Part shown: piece after piece, positions 44,867 through 53,284 of the stretch
Layout: every line of letters begins with the position of its first letter
How positions within the stretch are numbered: the first letter of the stretch is position 1
DNA from: Amphritea atlantica
GTDB taxonomy: Bacteria > Pseudomonadota > Gammaproteobacteria > Pseudomonadales > Balneatricaceae
Direction: 5' to 3'
NCBI GenBank assembly: GCA_024397875.1
Contig: CP073344.1
Coordinates: 549,001 to 613,000 of the forward strand
Length of the DNA stretch: 64,000 nt
Made by a program: the position numbers and the translations under genes
Notes under the pieces: generated by a model
What the model saw: only the letters and a program-made list of their open reading frames with translations
What the model was told of the DNA's origin: nothing
The model's database searches: none

Positions 44867-46033
44867 ATGTCCGTCGGTATTGATGAAATCAGCTTTTACA
44901 CCTCCAATTATTTTCTGGATCTGAAAAACCTGGCAATGGTCCAGGAGATCGATGCTGAAAAATATTATCAGGGTATAGGGCAGGAGAAGATGGGGATGCC
45001 TGCCCCGGATGAAGATGTCGTTACGATGGCGGCAAATGCAGCCCTGCCTCTGATTGAACGGGTTGGACCGGATGCCATCAGCACGGTCATGTTCGCCACC
45101 GAAACCGGTATCGATCAGTCTAAGTCCGCGGGTGTCTATGTGCATCGGTTGCTTGGTCTGACCTCCCGGTGTCGTGTCGTCGAGCTGAAGCAGGCCTGCT
45201 ACAGTGCAACGGCCGCGATTCAGATGGCCTGCGCTCTGGTTGCCCGTCAGCCAGAAAAGAAGGTGTTGGTGATCGCTTCTGATGTGGCCCGATATGATTT
45301 GGGGACCTCAGGAGAGGCGACTCAGGGATGTGGCGCAGTCGCACTGCTGATTGCAGCCAGCCCCCGGCTGGTGGAACTGGATCCTGAAGTCGGTAATCAC
45401 ACCGAAGATGTGATGGATTTCTGGCGTCCGAACTACCGTTCAACCGCGCTGGTGGATGGTAAGTACTCAACCAAAATCTATCTGCAATCGCTGAAGCATG
45501 CCTGGGAACACTTTCGTGAAGTCAGCTCCCTGGCGTTCACTGATTTTCAGCATTTCTGTTATCACCTGCCATTTACCCGTATGGCACAGAAAGCGCACAA
45601 ACATCTGGCGCGGATCAATAACAGTGTTCTGACCCCTGAGTTGCTCGATCTTCAGGTTGAGGACACCCTGCTGTATAACCGTATTATCGGCAACAGCTAC
45701 ACCGCTTCGATGTATATCGGTCTGGCTTCTCTGCTGGAAAACTGTAAGCAAAACCTGGCGGGTAAACGGGTCGGCTTTTTCAGTTATGGTTCCGGTTCGG
45801 TGGCAGAGTTCTTTTCTGGAAAAATTGTCTCCGGCTATGAGAAATACCTTCACGGGGACAGGCATCAGTCGATGCTGGACGCCCGCAGTGAAGTGAGCTA
45901 CGAAGAGTATCTGGAACTGTACAACGATACCGATCCGGTTGATGGTGGGGTACATACCAAGACGGAAGGTACCACCGGTCGCTTCCGCCTGGCGGGCATC
46001 TCCCATCATAAGCGTGAATATATCTCCTGCTAA
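44867..46033 (+). CDS. mvaS: Hydroxymethylglutaryl-CoA synthase
   Basis: 388 residues, typical for bacterial MvaS. It condenses acetyl-CoA with acetoacetyl-CoA. The acylated Cys is in VELKQACYSATAAIQMA (about residue 110), the catalytic Glu in VMFATETGIDQSKS (about 80), and the His in CYHLPFTRMAQKAH (about 235). GSGSVAEFFSG near the C-terminus is the thiolase-fold glycine signature. Begins 15 bases after fni. Confidence 0.95.
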   Translation: MSVGIDEISFYTSNYFLDLKNLAMVQEIDAEKYYQGIGQEKMGMPAPDEDVVTMAANAALPLIERVGPDAISTVMFATETGIDQSKSAGVYVHRLLGLTSRCRVVELKQACYSATAAIQMACALVARQPEKKVLVIASDVARYDLGTSGEATQGCGAVALLIAASPRLVELDPEVGNHTEDVMDFWRPNYRSTALVDGKYSTKIYLQSLKHAWEHFREVSSLAFTDFQHFCYHLPFTRMAQKAHKHLARINNSVLTPELLDLQVEDTLLYNRIIGNSYTASMYIGLASLLENCKQNLAGKRVGFFSYGSGSVAEFFSGKIVSGYEKYLHGDRHQSMLDARSEVSYEEYLELYNDTDPVDGGVHTKTEGTTGRFRLAGISHHKREYISC

Positions 46034-46045
46034 GGAACCTTTCCC

Positions 46046-47047
46046 ATGAAGGCCTGCGCCCCCGGTAAACTGATTCTCAGTGGAGAACACTCGGCAGTTT
46101 ACGGGGCACCGGCTATCGCACTGGCGGTTAACCGCTATATCCACTGTCACACTCTATTCTCCCCAATTGATGGACTGAGTCTGCGGTTGCCCGATGCGGG
46201 TTGGCAGACACAGCTGAGCTGGTCTGAACTGAGGCAACTGACTGAACGTCTGAATCTCCGCTATAGCCAATATGAGCAGGGGCTGCTGGGGGCAGGTGAG
46301 ATTCTCGAAGCGCCCCATCAGTTGGCGCTTTATGCTCTTAGCCAGTGTTTGACAGACGTCGATCCGAAAACCGGTTTACAACTGGAGATCCATTCTCAGT
46401 TGCCGTTAGGTTCCGGTATGGGATCTTCCGCAGCCCTCAGCGCCGCCGTCACCACCCTGGGTCAGTCACTTTATTCTCAGCCACTGGATACGCCTGAACT
46501 GTTTCAGCGGGTGCGCTATTGTGAGCGCCTCTGTCATGGCCGGGGTGGACTGATCGATGCCGCCACCGTGAGCTATGGCGGACTGGTTGAGGTGGAAACG
46601 GGTCAGGTTAGGCAGTTGACGGTGAAGTTGGCAGCAGGTTGGTATTATATTCACACCGGTGCCCCCGAAGCCGGTACCGGTGAGTGTGTCGATTTTGTCC
46701 GTAAACGTTTTAGTGAATCGTCTATCTGGCAGGATTTCACCACAGTGACCCGGGCGCTGAGCGCTGCTATTGTTAAGGGGGATGACCCGCGGCAACTGAT
46801 TCGGGAAAACCACCGTTTACTGACTACCATTGGTGTCGTACCTGAGCCGGTACAGCAGTTTATCGCTGCGCTGGAAAAGCAGGGGGGGGCCGCTAAAGTG
46901 AGTGGTGCCGGTGCAGTATCCGGGGATTCTGCCGGTGCTTTGATCTGTTTTGCCCCGGGAGTTGATCTGGCAGCACTGTGCCAGCAAGGCGGCTACAGTT
47001 TTATGGTTATTGAAGAGGATAGCGAGGGAGCCCGACTTGAGGATTAA
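46046..47047 (+). CDS. GHMP kinase of the mevalonate pathway (first)
   Basis: 333 residues. GHMP motif 1 is APGKLILSGEHSAVYGAPAIALAV (about 5-28), motif 2 is LPLGSGMGSSAALSAAVTTLG (about 118-138) and the C-terminal motif is KVSGAGAVSGDSAGALI (about 292-308). Opening GEHxxVYG favours mevalonate kinase. The pathway needs mevalonate and phosphomevalonate kinases and the next gene is a second GHMP kinase, so one of the two presumably does each step; I cannot assign them firmly. It overlaps the next gene by 11 bases. Confidence 0.85.
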   Translation: MKACAPGKLILSGEHSAVYGAPAIALAVNRYIHCHTLFSPIDGLSLRLPDAGWQTQLSWSELRQLTERLNLRYSQYEQGLLGAGEILEAPHQLALYALSQCLTDVDPKTGLQLEIHSQLPLGSGMGSSAALSAAVTTLGQSLYSQPLDTPELFQRVRYCERLCHGRGGLIDAATVSYGGLVEVETGQVRQLTVKLAAGWYYIHTGAPEAGTGECVDFVRKRFSESSIWQDFTTVTRALSAAIVKGDDPRQLIRENHRLLTTIGVVPEPVQQFIAALEKQGGAAKVSGAGAVSGDSAGALICFAPGVDLAALCQQGGYSFMVIEEDSEGARLED

Positions 47048-47978
47048 GGTGACTGCACCCGGCAGTCTGATGCTGATGGGTGAGCACGCTGTGCTGTTTG
47101 GTCAGCGGGCGCTGGCCTGTGCGGTGGATAAGCGTATTACTGTTGAGCTGTCTCCCCGAGCAGACCGGATTGTTACTATCGACTCGGCACTCGCCCAATA
47201 CCGTTCGAACCTGGATGCACTCAGGCCAGAGCCTGAACTCAGCTTTGTACTCTCGGCTATCGAGCGACAATCTGCTCAGCTGTCGACTGGTTTTGATCTG
47301 CAGATACGTTCAGAATTTTCCCATACAGTTGGGCTTGGATCTTCTGCAGCAGTCACCGCAGCGGTCGTAACCGCACTGCAGGCATTTATCGGTAACGATT
47401 GTGATGATTCACAGGCCCTGTTTACTGAAGCGCTGGCGGTAGTTCACCAGGTTCAGGATGGCCGGGGATCCGGTACCGATCTGGTCGCTGCAGTGTTTGG
47501 CGGGGTTGTGGGCTATACCGTCGGCAGCGCTGATGTGGCGCCCCGGATTAAAAGGTTGCAGGGCATACCTGCCATCAGTCTTTATTATGTCGGTTATAAG
47601 ATGAAGACGCCGGATGTGTTGAAGCGGGTGGAAGGTTTTGCCGCTCACTCCCCAGAGCTTTATGACGGCTTGTATCGTCTGATGGGGCAAACCACTGAGC
47701 AGGCTGAACAGGCGGTTGACAGTGCCGACTGGTCGCAGTTTGGCCGGCTGATGAACATCTATCAGGGGCTGATGGATGCGCTGGGTGTGAATGACCGCCA
47801 GCTGGCCGAGATTATCTACACCCTGCGCAGTGAGCCTGAGGTGCTGGGGGCGAAGATATCCGGATCGGGTCTGGGAGATTGCGTCCTTGCACTGGGGTGT
47901 CCCGCTAATCTGCAACTGGCCTATGAACAGATTCCCGTAACTGTATCTGCGGAGGGTGTAACCGTTGAGTATATCTGA
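47037..47978 (+). CDS. GHMP kinase of the mevalonate pathway (second)
   Basis: About 313 residues from a TTG at 47037 (LRIKVTAPGSLMLMGEHAVLFG), chosen because the conserved motif begins at once and GAGGGAG lies 6 bases upstream; a longer frame from 46950 reads through the previous gene. Motif 1 GEHAVLFGQRALACAV, motif 2 HTVGLGSSAAVTAAVV, then DGRGSGTDLVAAVFGGVVGY, and C-terminal AKISGSGLGDCVLAL. Either mevalonate or phosphomevalonate kinase. It overlaps both neighbours. Confidence 0.83.
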   Translation: MRIKVTAPGSLMLMGEHAVLFGQRALACAVDKRITVELSPRADRIVTIDSALAQYRSNLDALRPEPELSFVLSAIERQSAQLSTGFDLQIRSEFSHTVGLGSSAAVTAAVVTALQAFIGNDCDDSQALFTEALAVVHQVQDGRGSGTDLVAAVFGGVVGYTVGSADVAPRIKRLQGIPAISLYYVGYKMKTPDVLKRVEGFAAHSPELYDGLYRLMGQTTEQAEQAVDSADWSQFGRLMNIYQGLMDALGVNDRQLAEIIYTLRSEPEVLGAKISGSGLGDCVLALGCPANLQLAYEQIPVTVSAEGVTVEYI

Positions 47979-48987
47979 TTCTGTGACGCAGCAGGCGTTG
48001 ACCAAAGAGTGCGTGATCGCACACTATCTGCCAGCCAGTGTTACGCCGGTGGCAGATAGCACTGACACTGTGTTTGCGCCGAGTAATATCGCGCTGTGCA
48101 AATATTGGGGTAAGCGTGATGCTGAGCTGAACCTGCCGGTTAACAGCAGCTTATCGATCTCTCTGGCCCACCTGGGTACAAAGACCCGTATCTCGGTCAG
48201 CGATCAGGATCAGGTCTGGCTGAACGGTGCGCGCCTGGCCACTGGCGATAAATTCGCCCGTAAGGTGATCGCCTTTATCGACCTGTTTCGTCGTGATGCG
48301 GATCACCGGGTTAAAGTGGAAACCGAAAACAATATTCCCACGGCTGCGGGACTGGCGTCATCTGCGTCCGGCTTTGCCGCGCTGATGCTGGCGGTAGACC
48401 GGTTTTATGGCCTTAATCTGGAACCTCAGGTGCTGTCAGCCTTTGCCCGCATGGGCAGCGGCAGTGCCAGTCGCTCCCTCTATGAAGGTTTCGTCGAGTG
48501 GCAAATGGGGATTCGCGAAGACGGTATGGATAGCTTTGCGCTGCCGTTAGATAGCCGTTGGACGGAACTGCGGATCGGACTGGTGAAAGTCAGTACTGGT
48601 GAAAAAGCGGTCGATTCCCGTTCCGGGATGAACCGTACCGTGGAAACCGCGCACCTGTATCAGAGCTGGCCACTCCAGGCGGCCGCTGATCTTGAACGGT
48701 TGCATCAGGCGATTGCGGAACAGGATTTTACCCGTCTGGGGGAAACCTCCGAACAGAATGCCCTGTCGATGCATGCCACGATGATCGCCTCCTGGCCGCC
48801 ACTGTTGTATTGGCAGCCAGATTCGGTTGCCGCTATGCAGGCTATCTGGCAGGCCCGTGCTGAAGGGGTCGAAGTCTACTTTACCATGGATGCCGGTCCC
48901 AACCTGAAACTGCTGTTTACCGCCGATGCCGAGGCTGAGGTTAAACGGCGTTTTCCCGGACTGGAAGTGATCAGTCCGTTTGGCTGA
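47965..48987 (+). CDS. mvaD: Diphosphomevalonate decarboxylase
   Basis: 340 residues from a TTG preceded by GCGGAGGGTG, overlapping the previous gene by 14 bases. SNIALCKYWGKRDAELNLPVNSSLS (about 38-62), NNIPTAAGLASSASGFAAL (about 115-133, ATP loop) and GSGSASRSLYEGFVEW (about 158-173) are the diagnostic motifs. It decarboxylates mevalonate 5-diphosphate to isopentenyl diphosphate with ATP. The stop lies within the start of polB. Confidence 0.94.
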   Translation: MSISDSVTQQALTKECVIAHYLPASVTPVADSTDTVFAPSNIALCKYWGKRDAELNLPVNSSLSISLAHLGTKTRISVSDQDQVWLNGARLATGDKFARKVIAFIDLFRRDADHRVKVETENNIPTAAGLASSASGFAALMLAVDRFYGLNLEPQVLSAFARMGSGSASRSLYEGFVEWQMGIREDGMDSFALPLDSRWTELRIGLVKVSTGEKAVDSRSGMNRTVETAHLYQSWPLQAAADLERLHQAIAEQDFTRLGETSEQNALSMHATMIASWPPLLYWQPDSVAAMQAIWQARAEGVEVYFTMDAGPNLKLLFTADAEAEVKRRFPGLEVISPFG

Positions 48988-51391
48988 AAGGGTGCGGGGA
49001 CCGCAGGATCTCACGGCTGAAGCGGCTGATATCAGCGGCTTTATTCTGACCCGGCAGCAGCTTGATACTCCGGAGGGGATCAGCTTCCAGTTCTGGCTGA
49101 AAGCCGGGAATGATGCGCTGCCGGTGACGGTTGCGGCTCAGGAGGGGGTGTTCTTTGTGCTTGAGGAGGATGTAGACCGGATTGAGTCGCTGTTGAGCTC
49201 GCAGCTTAAACAGACCTCTGCATCCACGCCTGGCTGGCGACTCCAGTCACTGCCACTGAAAGATCTCCAGCAACGCCCTGTCTGTGGTCTGTATAGTAAC
49301 TCGCTGACAACCTACCGCCAACTGACCGATCTGCTGCAAACCTATGCGATTCCGATGATCGAAGAGGATATTCGCCCGGTTGACCGGTTTCTGATGGAAC
49401 GCTTTATTCAGGACAGCGCCCGGGTACGTGTCAGCGGGCCGACGGTAAAGCTGCAGCCGGCGGATATAGAACCCCGGCTGACCATGCTATCGGTGGATAT
49501 CGAAACCACCATGCGCGCAGACAGGATCTTCTCTATCGGTCTCTATTCCGATCAGCTGCGTAAGGTGCTGATTGTCGGTGAAGGGCAGAATGAACCCTGG
49601 CTTGAATATGTTAACGATGAACGGGCACTGCTGCAGGCGTTTGTCCGGGAAGTACAGCGCTGTGACCCGGATATCTTTATTGGTTGGAATGTGGTCGGTT
49701 TCGATTTTCGGGTGCTGCAGGAACGGGCCAGACGGCTGCAGGTGCAACTGAACCTTGGCCGTGACGGCAGTCGTATTCAGGTGATTGAATCGGCCAGCGG
49801 CAAATGGTTCTGTCGTATCGCCGGACGCGTGGTTCTGGATGGTATCGATACCCTGAAAGGTGCCACCTGGCATTTCGAAAGCTTCTCGCTGGAGTATGTC
49901 TCCAATCAGATGCTGGATCGCGGCAAGCTGCTGGGACAGCAGATGGATGAAGGTCTTAACCGGGGTGAGGAGATTCAGCAGGTCTACCGGGAAGACCCCC
50001 GGCGGCTGGCAGAATACAATCTGGAAGACTGCAAGCTGGTATGGGATATCTTTGAACATGCTCAGCTGCTGCACTATCTGGTTGAACGCAGCCGTCTCAC
50101 CGGTCTGCCACTGGATAAGGTCGGGGGATCGGCGGCGTCTTTTGATAACCTGTATCTGCCACGCCTGCATCGCAAAGGTTATGTGGCCCCGGTGTATGCC
50201 TCCGGAGAGTCGCAGATGGGTGCCCCGGGCGGCTATGTGATGGATTCCCGTCCGGGTCTCTACCATCAGGTGCTGGTGCTCGATTTTAAGAGCCTGTACC
50301 CAAGTATTATCCGCACCTTTATGGTGGACCCCTATGCCCTGGCTGAAGGAACCGGGACCGAGTGTGATCCCGGGGATCTGGTGCCGGGCTTTAACCACGC
50401 GATCTTCTCCCGCAAAGAGGCGATTCTGCCGGATATTATCGAACGTCTGTGGCAGGCGAGGGACCGGGCAAAAGCGGAGAAAAATGCGCCGCTGTCCCAG
50501 GCGATTAAGATCATTATGAACAGCTTCTACGGGGTGCTGGGATCCGATGTCTGTCGCTTTTTTGATCAGCGATTGTCCGGCTCCATTACCCTGCGGGGCC
50601 ATGAGATTCTCACCCGCACCAAAGCGAAGATTGAGGAACAGTTTGGTTATCAGGTGATCTACGGAGATACCGATTCGGTGTTTGTCTGGCTGGGGGATGA
50701 TTTCCCGGTGGATCAGGCACCACAGGAAGGCCGCAGGCTGGAACAGTTTCTGAACCGCTGGTGGCAGGATGAGGTGCAGCAGCATTTCGGCCTGACCTGT
50801 CATCTGGAGCTGGAGTATGAAACCCACTACCGTCGCTTCCTGATGCCCACCATGCGCCACTCGGAGAAAGGTACCAAGAAACGCTATGCTGGTATCCGCC
50901 ATTTTTCTGATGGAACCGAGGAGCTTATTTTTAAAGGGCTGGAGTCGGTTCGTTCCGACTGGACGCCGCTGGCGCGGCGGGTACAGCGGGAGCTTTATCG
51001 GTTGATTTTCAGCGATACCCCCTATGCCGGTTATCTCAAACAGATTGTCAGCCAGTTGAAAACCGGCGAGCTGGACAGCGAACTGGTGTACCGTAAGCGG
51101 CTGCGACGGCCGCTGGATGAGTACAGTAAAAACCGCCCACCCCATGTGCAGGCGGCGCAGAAAGCGCAGGACCAGTTTGCCAAAGAGGGCAAGAACCGGC
51201 CTTTCACAGCCGGTATGTATATTGAGTATCTGATCACGGTCAATGGCCCGGAGCCACTGCTGTTTGCCCGTTCTCCCATCGACTATCAGCACTACCTTGA
51301 TCGCCAGCTGACCCCGGTGGCGGACAGCATTCTGATGTTTCTGGATGATAGTTTTGAAGCCCTGTATGCCCCGCAGATCGATCTGTTTTAA
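48980..51391 (+). CDS. polB: DNA polymerase II (family B)
   Basis: 803 residues, close to E. coli PolB (783). The 3'-5' exonuclease has SVDIETT (about 170) and GWNVVGFDFRVL (about 235); polymerase motif A is DFKSLYPSII (about 435), motif B KIIMNSFYGVLG (about 512) and motif C YGDTDSVFVW (about 558), then KKRYAGI. It acts in SOS-induced repair and replication restart. The start is uncertain: TTG at 48980 overlaps mvaD, and a GTG at 48992 is possible. Being at the end of the mevalonate operon with overlap suggests read-through expression; no LexA box was noticed. Confidence 0.95.
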   Translation: MAERVRGPQDLTAEAADISGFILTRQQLDTPEGISFQFWLKAGNDALPVTVAAQEGVFFVLEEDVDRIESLLSSQLKQTSASTPGWRLQSLPLKDLQQRPVCGLYSNSLTTYRQLTDLLQTYAIPMIEEDIRPVDRFLMERFIQDSARVRVSGPTVKLQPADIEPRLTMLSVDIETTMRADRIFSIGLYSDQLRKVLIVGEGQNEPWLEYVNDERALLQAFVREVQRCDPDIFIGWNVVGFDFRVLQERARRLQVQLNLGRDGSRIQVIESASGKWFCRIAGRVVLDGIDTLKGATWHFESFSLEYVSNQMLDRGKLLGQQMDEGLNRGEEIQQVYREDPRRLAEYNLEDCKLVWDIFEHAQLLHYLVERSRLTGLPLDKVGGSAASFDNLYLPRLHRKGYVAPVYASGESQMGAPGGYVMDSRPGLYHQVLVLDFKSLYPSIIRTFMVDPYALAEGTGTECDPGDLVPGFNHAIFSRKEAILPDIIERLWQARDRAKAEKNAPLSQAIKIIMNSFYGVLGSDVCRFFDQRLSGSITLRGHEILTRTKAKIEEQFGYQVIYGDTDSVFVWLGDDFPVDQAPQEGRRLEQFLNRWWQDEVQQHFGLTCHLELEYETHYRRFLMPTMRHSEKGTKKRYAGIRHFSDGTEELIFKGLESVRSDWTPLARRVQRELYRLIFSDTPYAGYLKQIVSQLKTGELDSELVYRKRLRRPLDEYSKNRPPHVQAAQKAQDQFAKEGKNRPFTAGMYIEYLITVNGPEPLLFARSPIDYQHYLDRQLTPVADSILMFLDDSFEALYAPQIDLF

Positions 51392-51769
51392 GGGTTAACG
51401 ATATCCAGCCTGCTTTAGCAGTGCTGCAGCCTGTTCCCGGCAGATTGATATTGGGCCGTCGCGCTGGTGCCGCAGCGGAGTCTGTCGGTTATGGCTGCAC
51501 CGCTATCAGGCGGGATAACAGGAAACGGAAGGCAAGGTAAGGTCTGACTCTGTGGGCAATCCTGATGGCTGAAACTATTCTGATGATCGCTGGCTGATGT
51601 TCTCCTGCGAGAATCTTGCAGCAAAGATTAGTCGGATATAGGCTTGAGGTGCGGTTTACCACAGAGGACACAGAGGAAGAGATTTGGGGGTGAACAGTGC
51701 TCCTTTTGTCTTCTAAGCGTGATTACACTCCCCCCAAATATCATCCTGTTCATAATGGAAAAGCAGCGC
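51392..51769. other. Intergenic region after polB, with a CACAGAG repeat
   Basis: About 380 bases without a credible gene. ACCACAGAGGACACAGAGG at 51658-51676 is a copy of the dispersed CACAGAG repeat seen again at 52291, 56741 and 57711. Confidence 0.5.
51658..51676 (+). repeat. CACAGAG dispersed repeat, copy 1
   Basis: Two CACAGAG units (CACAGAGGACACAGAGG). The same core occurs at 52291-52310 (CACAGAGAACTCAGAGAAC), 56741-56755 (GAGAACACAGAGGGG) and 57712-57731 (CCACAGAGGGCACAGAGAAC), all in noncoding DNA within 6.1 kb and not noticed elsewhere in the window. Confidence 0.65.
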
Positions 51770-52129
51770 TCAAAAAGCGCTTTTCCATTGCTCTGTATCG
51801 ATGAACCAGTGCTCCTCGTAAATCTTGTCACCGTCAAACCTGAAAAGTACAGAGAGCTGTGAAGCTGTAATCTTCGATGATTTCCATTCTACGATCGAGA
51901 CGACTTCATTATCCCCCTCTATATTGCGCAGTCCGGTGATCTCGAATCCTGGTGGGAGAATTGTCCCAAGACTATTCAGCGCCTCTCGAAACGCTCTTCG
52001 CCCCTTAAGGACATCGGTTTGGCCGGGCATAATAAATATCATTTCTTCAATATAATCGGTTACCAAACCATCAAAATCACCGGCGCCGAGTGCATCCCAT
52101 CCTCTTTGAACAATATTTGTAAGACTCAT
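51770..52129 (-). CDS. SnoaL/NTF2-like protein, 119 aa
   Basis: A small soluble alpha+beta protein of the nuclear transport factor 2-like fold: VQRGWDALGAGDFDGLVTDYIEEMIFIMPG at the N-terminus, then KGRRAFREALNSL and VVSIVEWKSS with FRFDGDKIYEEHWFIDTEQW as the closing strand. Members are diverse, including isomerases, hydrolases and stress proteins, so no reaction is assigned. Flanked by CACAGAG-repeat DNA on both sides. Confidence 0.82.
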   Translation of the reverse strand: MSLTNIVQRGWDALGAGDFDGLVTDYIEEMIFIMPGQTDVLKGRRAFREALNSLGTILPPGFEITGLRNIEGDNEVVSIVEWKSSKITASQLSVLFRFDGDKIYEEHWFIDTEQWKSAF

Positions 52130-52290
52130 GATCTGACTCCCATCTGGGTTTATATTTGGTCACTTCAGATGCCTCACTTGACAGAAGGCTCTGGAAAGGC
52201 CTCCTGTACAGAAAATTATAGTCATCAAACACGCGGGTAGAGAGATGATCTGTTTTTTCGATTCACGCCGCAGCAGGTGCCGATTGAAAG

Positions 52291-52310
52291 CACAGAGAAC
52301 TCAGAGAACA
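52291..52310 (+). repeat. CACAGAG dispersed repeat, copy 2
   Basis: Degenerate form, CACAGAGAACTCAGAGAACA. See copy 1. Confidence 0.5.
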
Positions 52311-52587
52311 AGGCGAATAGTGGGGTGATTGAGAGCTGAAAGATTTTATTGTGATCTATCTCCGGTAAACCGGCCCTCTTATGTTTGCAAGAGGTTGTAG
52401 CTAAAAAAATATCTGTCTTGTTTATACTCCCGTATTCGTACTCCTTCCGGAGTAAAATAATGCGGTAACCACAGTTAAGAACCTGTAATTACAGTGTATT
52501 TAGCATCCGCACAAAAAATTACTGGTTGAGACATCTTCTTTCAATTTAGATGTTTAAGAAAATATTATTGGCAAACACAAAGATAAT

Positions 52588-52602
52588 TGTTGCACTGCAA
52601 CA
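52588..52602. promoter_or_regulatory. Palindromic operator candidate (PhaR-type) before the phasin
   Basis: TGTTGCA-C-TGCAACA is a perfect palindrome with one central base. Its core, TTGC-N3-GCAA, resembles the CTGC-N3-GCAG sequence recognised by PhaR, the repressor that responds to polyhydroxyalkanoate and controls phasin genes. It lies 53 bases before the phasin start. No phaR gene is in the window. Confidence 0.6.
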
Positions 52603-52654
52603 TAAGGCGCTATACCATCACTCCATCTACTAAATTTCTATATGGGTACACATC

Positions 52655-53020
52655 ATGTTCCAGAATATTCCTGCTGCTGACTTCTCTGCTTTTGGCGCTC
52701 CTGTTCAGAAGCTGATCGAACTGAACACTGCAACCTTTACTAAGGCATTCGAAGCTCAGAAAGCTGCTATCGAACAGCAAATTGCTCAGGCACAAGCTGA
52801 TTTCGCAGCTTTCTCTTCAATCAAAGACGTTGAAGCCTTCACTTCTTTTGTGACTTATAAGTCTGAAGAAGCTAAGGCTAAGATTGAAGCACTGCAGGCC
52901 GAAGCGCTGGCAGCTACAGAAAGCACTAAGGCTTACTTTGCTGAAGTTCAGGCTATCCTGACTGAAGGTACAGAAGCTGCAGCGCCAGTTGCTAAAGCAC
53001 CTGCTAAAAAAGCTGAGTAA
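52655..53020 (+). CDS. Phasin family protein
   Basis: 121 residues, almost entirely helical and Ala/Glu/Lys rich, with the phasin pattern LIELNTATFTKAFEAQKAAIEQQ (about 18-40) and a C-terminal Ala-Pro-Lys tail (APVAKAPAKKAE). Phasins coat polyhydroxyalkanoate granules. Codon use indicates high expression. It is monocistronic, with a PhaR-like palindrome upstream and its own terminator. No PHA synthase is in the window. Confidence 0.9.
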   Translation: MFQNIPAADFSAFGAPVQKLIELNTATFTKAFEAQKAAIEQQIAQAQADFAAFSSIKDVEAFTSFVTYKSEEAKAKIEALQAEALAATESTKAYFAEVQAILTEGTEAAAPVAKAPAKKAE

Positions 53021-53034
53021 TCTCAGCTGCTTTT

Positions 53035-53070
53035 AAAAAAGCCTCCTTCAGAAATGAAGGGGGCTTTTTT
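53035..53070 (+). terminator. Rho-independent terminator after phasin
   Basis: AAAAAAGCCTCCTTCA pairs with TGAAGGGGGCTTTTTT (one mismatch), GAAA loop, T6 run. Confidence 0.92.
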
Positions 53071-53225
53071 GTGCCTGGCTGATACCGGGACAGGCTTAGA
53101 CGTAAAAGTGTCTGCGTATCCGTAAGCCAGGAATTTCAATCAGCGTTGCTTGTGTGTAATCCGTGTGGAGCTCTGTTTTAAAATTAAACGTTAATGACTG
53201 TCTACAAGAGCTCTCTTAAGAGCCT

Positions 53226-53273
53226 CAAGAACTCATCCAAGAACTCATCCAAGAACTCATCCAAGAACTGACT
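53226..53273. repeat. 12-bp tandem repeat, four copies
   Basis: CAAGAACTCATC repeated three times and a fourth diverged copy (CAAGAACTGACT), followed by a partial CAAGAGC. It lies just past the stop of the chromate transporter gene. Copy number may vary between strains. Confidence 0.85.
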
Positions 53274-53284
53274 CAAGAGCACCG

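Larger units (their letters stand above)
52130..52654. other. Long upstream region of the phasin gene
   Basis: 525 bases, AT-rich. It contains a CACAGAG repeat (52291-52310), and a palindromic operator candidate at 52588-52602. No gene is supported. Confidence 0.5.

Noticed and set aside
49487..51292. A 601-codon open frame on the minus strand
   Set aside because: It lies entirely opposite polB, whose exonuclease and polymerase motifs are intact; the antisense frame has no recognisable domain.
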